Shown piece after piece: positions 8,673 through 11,805 of a DNA stretch of 11,805 nt. The position numbers and the translations under genes were made by a program. Origin of the DNA: Pseudomarimonas sp964350895 (GTDB taxonomy: Bacteria > Pseudomonadota > Gammaproteobacteria > Xanthomonadales > Xanthomonadaceae); assembly GCA_964350895.1 (NCBI GenBank), contig CAYGMG010000120.1, forward strand, positions 1 through 11,805. Direction: 5' to 3'. Under the pieces are notes generated by a model. The model was given only the letters and a program-made list of their open reading frames with translations. It did no database searches and was not told the origin of the DNA. The first letter of the stretch is position 1, and each line of letters begins with the position of its first letter.

Positions 8673-9926
8673 TCAATTGATCCGCAAGCGGTCGTAGTCA
8701 TCCCACTGCGAGGTGTCGGAGAGAATGATCTGATCACCGGGAGCCAGACCCTGCTGCACTTCGATGACGCTGACCGAGGCGCGGCCAAGGCGCACCGGCA
8801 CACGCTGCGCCAGGCCGGATTCGGGATCGATGCGGAACAGGCGCACCTCGCTCTCCGGCTGGCCATAGGCCGGGCGGCCGACGTACAGCACGTCGGGCAG
8901 GCGCTCGATCTCGATGATGCCGTCGACGCTGAGGTCGGGGCGCGCGCCGGGCGGCAGTTCGCCGGTCAGCTCGACATCGACCAGGACCGCGCCGTTCTGC
9001 ACCGCCGGATCGATGCGGCTGACCTGGCCTGCGACCACCCCGTTGCGGGTATCCACGCGCACGTTCTGGCCGATCAGCACGTCCTTGATCTGGGTTTCCG
9101 GGATGCGCAGCTCGGCCATCAGGAAGCCGGGGCGGGCGACCCGCGCCAGATTGGTGCCCGGCGCGACCTGCTGGCCTTCCTGGACCGGAACCTGCTGCAG
9201 CACGCCCATCACGCCGGCGCGCAGCTGCAGGGCATCGGCCTGGCGGCGGCGCAGCTCGGCGGCGTTCTTGAGCTGGGCAAGACGTGCGCGGTCCGCGGCC
9301 AGCTGGGCCTGCAAGCTGGCCTTGAACTGCTCGATGCGCTGCGCTTCGATATCGACACGCCCACGCAGCTGGTCCGCATTCAATTTCGATCGGCGGAACT
9401 GGATGCTGGGAATGATGCCCTTGTCGGCCAGCTCGGCTTCGGCCTCGGCCTGCAGTCTCGCTGACTCGTACTCGGCCTGGACCTGGGCCTGGATCGCGCG
9501 CTGGTCAAGCAGCTGGCTTTGCAGAGTGGCGCTGCGCGCGGTGTAGTCGGCTTCTGCGGCGGCCAGCGCGGCCTCGGCGCCGAGCGCCTGGTCAATGACC
9601 TCAGGGTTGGACAGCTCGAGGATCACCGTGTCCGGGCCTACCTCGGCGCCCGGCCGCACCACGATACGTTCCACCCGGGCGGCGGTGTCGGCGGCGATCC
9701 AGCGGATCTCCTTGGGCACCAGCAGGCCGGGCCCGCGCACCTCGCGGAGCATCTCGCCACGCTTGACGGTATCGGTCCACAGGCTGGCCTGGTCGACCGA
9801 TGGCGCGGCCGGGTCGAGGCTGGCAAGCCAGCCACCCAGGCCAAGCACGGCGATGCCGCCGAGCAGGCCGAGGCCCCACTGGCGGAGTTGTTTCTGACGC
9901 TTGCGATCGACGCGTTGAATATCCAT
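8673..9926 (-). CDS. HlyD/MacA-type periplasmic adaptor subunit of efflux system
   Basis: 417-residue adaptor that would link the inner-membrane permease to an outer-membrane channel. Residues 1-16 are basic (MDIQRVDRKRQKQLR), then a single TM or uncleaved signal anchor (17-36) with no lipobox cysteine. A first lipoyl/barrel half follows (about 50-108, with GAEVGPDTVILEL), a long alanine/glutamine-rich helical hairpin (about 110-238) for contact with a TolC-like tunnel, the second lipoyl half (240-262, VLQQVPVQEGQQVAPG), a beta-barrel region (265-340) and a membrane-proximal domain to the C-terminus. The open frame runs upstream into the MFS gene, but the ATG at 9926 gives the normal adaptor N-terminus; its ribosome binding site is weak. 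First gene of the ABC train, 177 nt ahead of the ATPase. HlyD-family membership is clear; pairing with this ABC set is inferred from gene order. Confidence 0.93.
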   Translation of the reverse strand: MDIQRVDRKRQKQLRQWGLGLLGGIAVLGLGGWLASLDPAAPSVDQASLWTDTVKRGEMLREVRGPGLLVPKEIRWIAADTAARVERIVVRPGAEVGPDTVILELSNPEVIDQALGAEAALAAAEADYTARSATLQSQLLDQRAIQAQVQAEYESARLQAEAEAELADKGIIPSIQFRRSKLNADQLRGRVDIEAQRIEQFKASLQAQLAADRARLAQLKNAAELRRRQADALQLRAGVMGVLQQVPVQEGQQVAPGTNLARVARPGFLMAELRIPETQIKDVLIGQNVRVDTRNGVVAGQVSRIDPAVQNGAVLVDVELTGELPPGARPDLSVDGIIEIERLPDVLYVGRPAYGQPESEVRLFRIDPESGLAQRVPVRLGRASVSVIEVQQGLAPGDQIILSDTSQWDDYDRLRIN

Positions 9927-9960
9927 GGCCGGTGCAATACATCTTCCGTGCCAGCGGACA

Positions 9961-9988
9961 AAGCTATGCCGATTCAGGGTGTTGCGAA
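9961..9988 (-). promoter_or_regulatory. Possible promoter of the adaptor-ABC operon
   Basis: On the minus strand TTCGCA (9988-9983) and TAGCTT (9966-9961) are separated by 16 nt and match sigma70 -35 and -10 consensus at 4/6 and 3/6 positions. They lie 35 nt upstream of the adaptor ATG. This is the best promoter-like pair I can find in the gap, but both hexamers are weak. Confidence 0.25.
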
Positions 9989-10055
9989 GCTGTCGGCTGC
10001 ATTGCGCAGCCTGCCCTGTCCGCTTCCGGACGGCCCACGTCCGCTCTGAAACAGT

Positions 10056-10091
10056 GCCGGGCGCCGAGTGCGCCGACACTTCGAACCCGGC
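10056..10091 (-). terminator. Stem-loop just after the MFS stop codon, possible weak terminator
   Basis: A perfect 5-bp stem GGCGC/GCGCC with a 5-nt loop (10060-10074) lies 20 nt past the MFS stop. It is nested beside a wider GCCGGG (10056-10061) / CCCGGC (10086-10091) pairing that would compete with it. On the minus strand the stem is followed by CGGCACTGTTT, only a short U run, so factor-independent termination would be inefficient. The 167-nt gap 9927-10093 also holds two further small hairpins (GTCCG/CGGAC at 10018-10031 and GCTGC/GCAGC at 9996-10010). Confidence 0.3.
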
Positions 10092-10093
10092 GC

Positions 10094-11350
10094 TCAGGCC
10101 GACTGGCGCTGAATCTCGCCGTCGCCGCGACGCTGCGCCAGCACCCAGCCTGCGAGCAGGGCCGCACTGACCAGCAAAGCCGCACTGAGCAGGAAGGGCA
10201 GCCCCGGAAGGCCGCCACCGAACAGTCCGCCAAGCGCGGCAGCGAACAGCTGGGTGAACAGGATCGGAGCAAACACGCCGCTCAGGCTGACCAGGCTGGT
10301 CACCGCGCCCTGCAGGCGCCCTTGCTCGTGCTGGTCGACCTGGCGGGTCATCAGGCTTTGCGCCGAAGGCCCGGCCAGGCCCCATAGCGCCATCATCGGA
10401 ATCGACATCAGGAACAGCGCGCCGCTCGGCGCCAGGCCCTGCCAGGCAAAGCCCAGCGCGCCGAAGCCGAGCCCGATCAGCAGGGCGTTGCGCTCGCCGA
10501 TCCGCGGCACCAGCCGGCGCACGCCGAAGGCCTGGACCAGCACGTTGCATACGCCGACCAGGGCCAGCACCCAGCCGACCTTGTCCTCGCCCCAGCCGTA
10601 GCGATGCCCGGCGTAGAGCACAAACACGCTGGGCAGCACGTAATGGGCGATCTGCGAGAGCACGATCACCCCGACCAGGCCGAACACCTGCGGATGCCGC
10701 CGCAGCATCTGCAGCGAGCCCACCGGATTGGCCCGCCGCCACTGGAAGCCGTCGCGGCGCTCGGCCGGCAGCGACTCCGGCAGGATCAGCAGGCCGTAGA
10801 GAAAGTTGGCCAGAGCCAGCCCGGCGGCGACCCAGAACGGCAGGCGCAGGTCGATGCTGCCGAGCACGCCACCCAGCGCCGGGCCGATCACGAAGCCGAT
10901 CCCGAATGCCGCGCCGAGCATGCCGAAGCTCGCCGCGCGGCGCTCCGGCGGGGTGACGTCGGCGATGTAGGCATGCGCCGTGCTGACGCTGGCCGAGGTA
11001 ATCCCGGCCAGCACCCGGCCCAGGAACAGCAGGGGCAGGGTGTTGACCAGCGCCATCAGGATGAAGTCCAGGCCCAGGCCGAAGTTGGAGACCAGAATCA
11101 CCGGCCGCCGGCCGAATCGGTCGCTCAGCGCGCCCTGCACCGGCGAGGCCAGGAACTGCGCCAGCGCAAACGCACTGCCGAACGCGCCAACCCAGATCGC
11201 CGCGTTCGCGGTGCCGCCAGCAAAGCGCTCGATCAGATGCGGCAACACCGGAATGATGATCCCGATCGCCAGCATGTCGAGCAGCACGGTGATGAAGATG
11301 AACACCAGCGCGGCACGGCGCACGGGCGTATGGCCGGGAGAATCGGACAC
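10094..11350 (-). CDS. MFS drug/proton antiporter, TetA (TCR/Tet) type
   Basis: 418-residue inner-membrane exporter with about 12 predicted TM helices. TetA-family signatures are visible: an acidic residue in TM1 (LLDMLAIGIIIPVLP, D25), motif A GALSDRFGRRPVIL (73-86, with D77), Arg in FLGRVLAGITSAS (R112), HAYIADVTPPERRA, and antiporter motif C SFGMLGAAFGIGFVIGPALGG (141-161), followed by LPESLPAERR before the central loop. It would exchange protons for a hydrophobic or cationic compound; tetracycline itself cannot be concluded, since many chromosomal relatives are uncharacterised. GTG at 11350 is preferred over GTG at 11413 because a TACACT -10-like element lies between them (11380-11385) and the longer version adds 21 residues not typical of the family. 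Same strand as the ABC train but 167 nt upstream, so probably its own unit. Confidence 0.9.
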   Translation of the reverse strand: MSDSPGHTPVRRAALVFIFITVLLDMLAIGIIIPVLPHLIERFAGGTANAAIWVGAFGSAFALAQFLASPVQGALSDRFGRRPVILVSNFGLGLDFILMALVNTLPLLFLGRVLAGITSASVSTAHAYIADVTPPERRAASFGMLGAAFGIGFVIGPALGGVLGSIDLRLPFWVAAGLALANFLYGLLILPESLPAERRDGFQWRRANPVGSLQMLRRHPQVFGLVGVIVLSQIAHYVLPSVFVLYAGHRYGWGEDKVGWVLALVGVCNVLVQAFGVRRLVPRIGERNALLIGLGFGALGFAWQGLAPSGALFLMSIPMMALWGLAGPSAQSLMTRQVDQHEQGRLQGAVTSLVSLSGVFAPILFTQLFAAALGGLFGGGLPGLPFLLSAALLVSAALLAGWVLAQRRGDGEIQRQSA

Positions 11351-11366
11351 GGGATCAGCAGGTCGA

Positions 11367-11409
11367 CGCGAGGGCGGCGAGTGTAGCCCCTCGCGCGCAG
11401 GAACGTCGC
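11367..11409 (-). promoter_or_regulatory. Possible promoter and operator of the MFS gene
   Basis: On the minus strand, TACACT (11385-11380) matches a sigma70-type -10 element in 4 of 6 positions. A poor GCGACG -35 candidate (11409-11404) lies 18 nt upstream. An exact 8-bp inverted repeat, CGCGAGGG (11367-11374) and CCCTCGCG (11388-11395), flanks the -10 with 13 nt between the arms. That is the placement expected for a repressor site, but in such GC-rich DNA it could be chance. Transcription would begin around 11373, leaving a short leader before GTG 11350. Confidence 0.35.
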
Positions 11410-11413
11410 CCAC

Positions 11414-11805
11414 GCAGGCCCATGCGTCTTCCCGTGCACCGTCACGAATGGCGGGTTGGGGCGCATATTTGCCGTTCGCGCAGCGAACTCAATCCGCCCT
11501 TGCTGCACTGCTTGCGGCGGTTTTTCTTCGAAGCAAGTGCAGGATCAACATCAACAGCGTTTCGAACCGTCCTGCGGACGGCCCGAGTCACTTTCTCTTG
11601 TTTCGGCAAGAGAAAGTAACCAAAGAGAAGCCGACCCCACTTCCGCGCCGCCACTGCTTTGCAGTGTCGGTGCCCTGCGTTGCTCGGAATCCGGCGGCCG
11701 GCGCGAACTCGCACATCCATGTGCTCAAACATGCGCGCCTTTCCCCGCCGGCTTCCTGCGCTACTCGGCGCTGCAGACGGGACCCAGGATCAAGAGCGCG
11801 CTTCG
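11414..11805. repeat. Non-coding region with a chain of compact hairpins, probably a dispersed extragenic repeat
   Basis: No convincing gene is present in these 392 nt. Five perfect inverted repeats with 2-6 nt loops lie in 251 nt: GTTCGC/GCGAAC (11474-11488), CCGTCC/GGACGG (11567-11581), ACTTTCTCTTG/CAAGAGAAAGT (11590-11617), CACTGC/GCAGTG (11652-11666) and GCACAT/ATGTGC (11711-11724). A wider CCGGCGG/CCGCCGG pairing surrounds the last one. Two short open frames here (minus 11442-11732, plus 11422-11619) have compositions expected of chance and contain the hairpin stems. Text such as GTAACCAAAGAGAAG after the long hairpin resembles extragenic repeats I recall from Xanthomonadaceae. The repeat edges cannot be set from one copy. 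Confidence 0.55.
11587..11620. repeat. Long perfect hairpin in the intergenic repeat
   Basis: An 11-bp perfect stem (11590-11600 with 11607-11617) and a 6-nt TTTCGG loop, extendable to 14 bp (from 11587 to 11620) with one C/A mismatch. The purine arm is A-rich, unlike the GC-rich surroundings. It is symmetrical enough to fold in transcripts from either strand. It does not end in a U tract, so it is not an obvious terminator. Confidence 0.7.

Noticed and set aside
9927..10742. Upstream extension of the adaptor open frame, giving 689 codons
   Set aside because: The extension overlaps the MFS gene in another frame and has no domain; the basic N-terminus plus TM after ATG 9926 is the normal adaptor start.
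10094..11350. Calling the MFS protein a tetracycline resistance determinant
   Set aside because: The motifs place it in the TetA-type family, but substrate cannot be deduced from these motifs and the context is chromosomal.
11442..11732. 96-codon minus-strand frame (MFEHMDVRVRAG...) as a small gene
   Set aside because: It reads straight through several hairpin stems, has no ribosome binding site I can see, and its wording resembles spurious proteins called in dispersed repeats.

Overview
The window is about two-thirds G+C by eye, with every convincing gene on the minus strand and transcribed right to left. The protein set (TetA-like MFS exporter, HlyD/MacA-type adaptor, MacB/LolD-type ATPase, duplicated MacB/FtsX permeases) and two intergenic repeat styles suggest a gammaproteobacterium of the Xanthomonadaceae (Lysobacter, Luteimonas, Stenotrophomonas and relatives). 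Those repeat styles are TTGGTGATT-type runs and a hairpin reading ACTTTCTCTTG / CAAGAGAAAGT. The placement rests on general recall of such genomes, not on a database search.

Layout in the direction of transcription. Positions 11805-11414 appear non-coding and carry five compact perfect hairpins that look like a dispersed extragenic repeat. Next is a possible promoter with an 8-bp inverted repeat around its -10, then a 12-TM MFS drug/proton antiporter of the TetA type (10094-11350). A 167-bp gap with three small hairpins and a possible promoter follows. Then comes one long gene train: periplasmic adaptor (8673-9926), a 177-bp spacer with inverted TTGGTGATT repeats, ABC ATPase (7725-8495), and permeases A (5242-7677), B (2834-5236), C (335-2821) and D (starts at 325 and runs off the left edge).

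Permeases A-C are each about 800 residues with the arrangement TM, periplasmic domain, 3 TM, TM, periplasmic domain, 3 TM. Each is therefore two MacB-like halves fused in one chain, the organisation called ADOP (duplicated permease). MacB works as a dimer, so each chain could be a complete membrane unit. One ATPase and one adaptor sit with at least four such units. The permease junctions are 5-12 nt with stop codons touching or near ribosome binding sites, so they are probably co-translated. The likely job is ATP-driven export, or mechanotransmission across the periplasm, with an outer-membrane TolC-like partner encoded elsewhere. The substrate cannot be read from the sequence.

The main points of interest are the 1 ATPase : at least 4 permease stoichiometry, the hairpin chain at 11474-11724, the inverted repeat inside the operon at 8531-8665, and the candidate operator upstream of the MFS gene.
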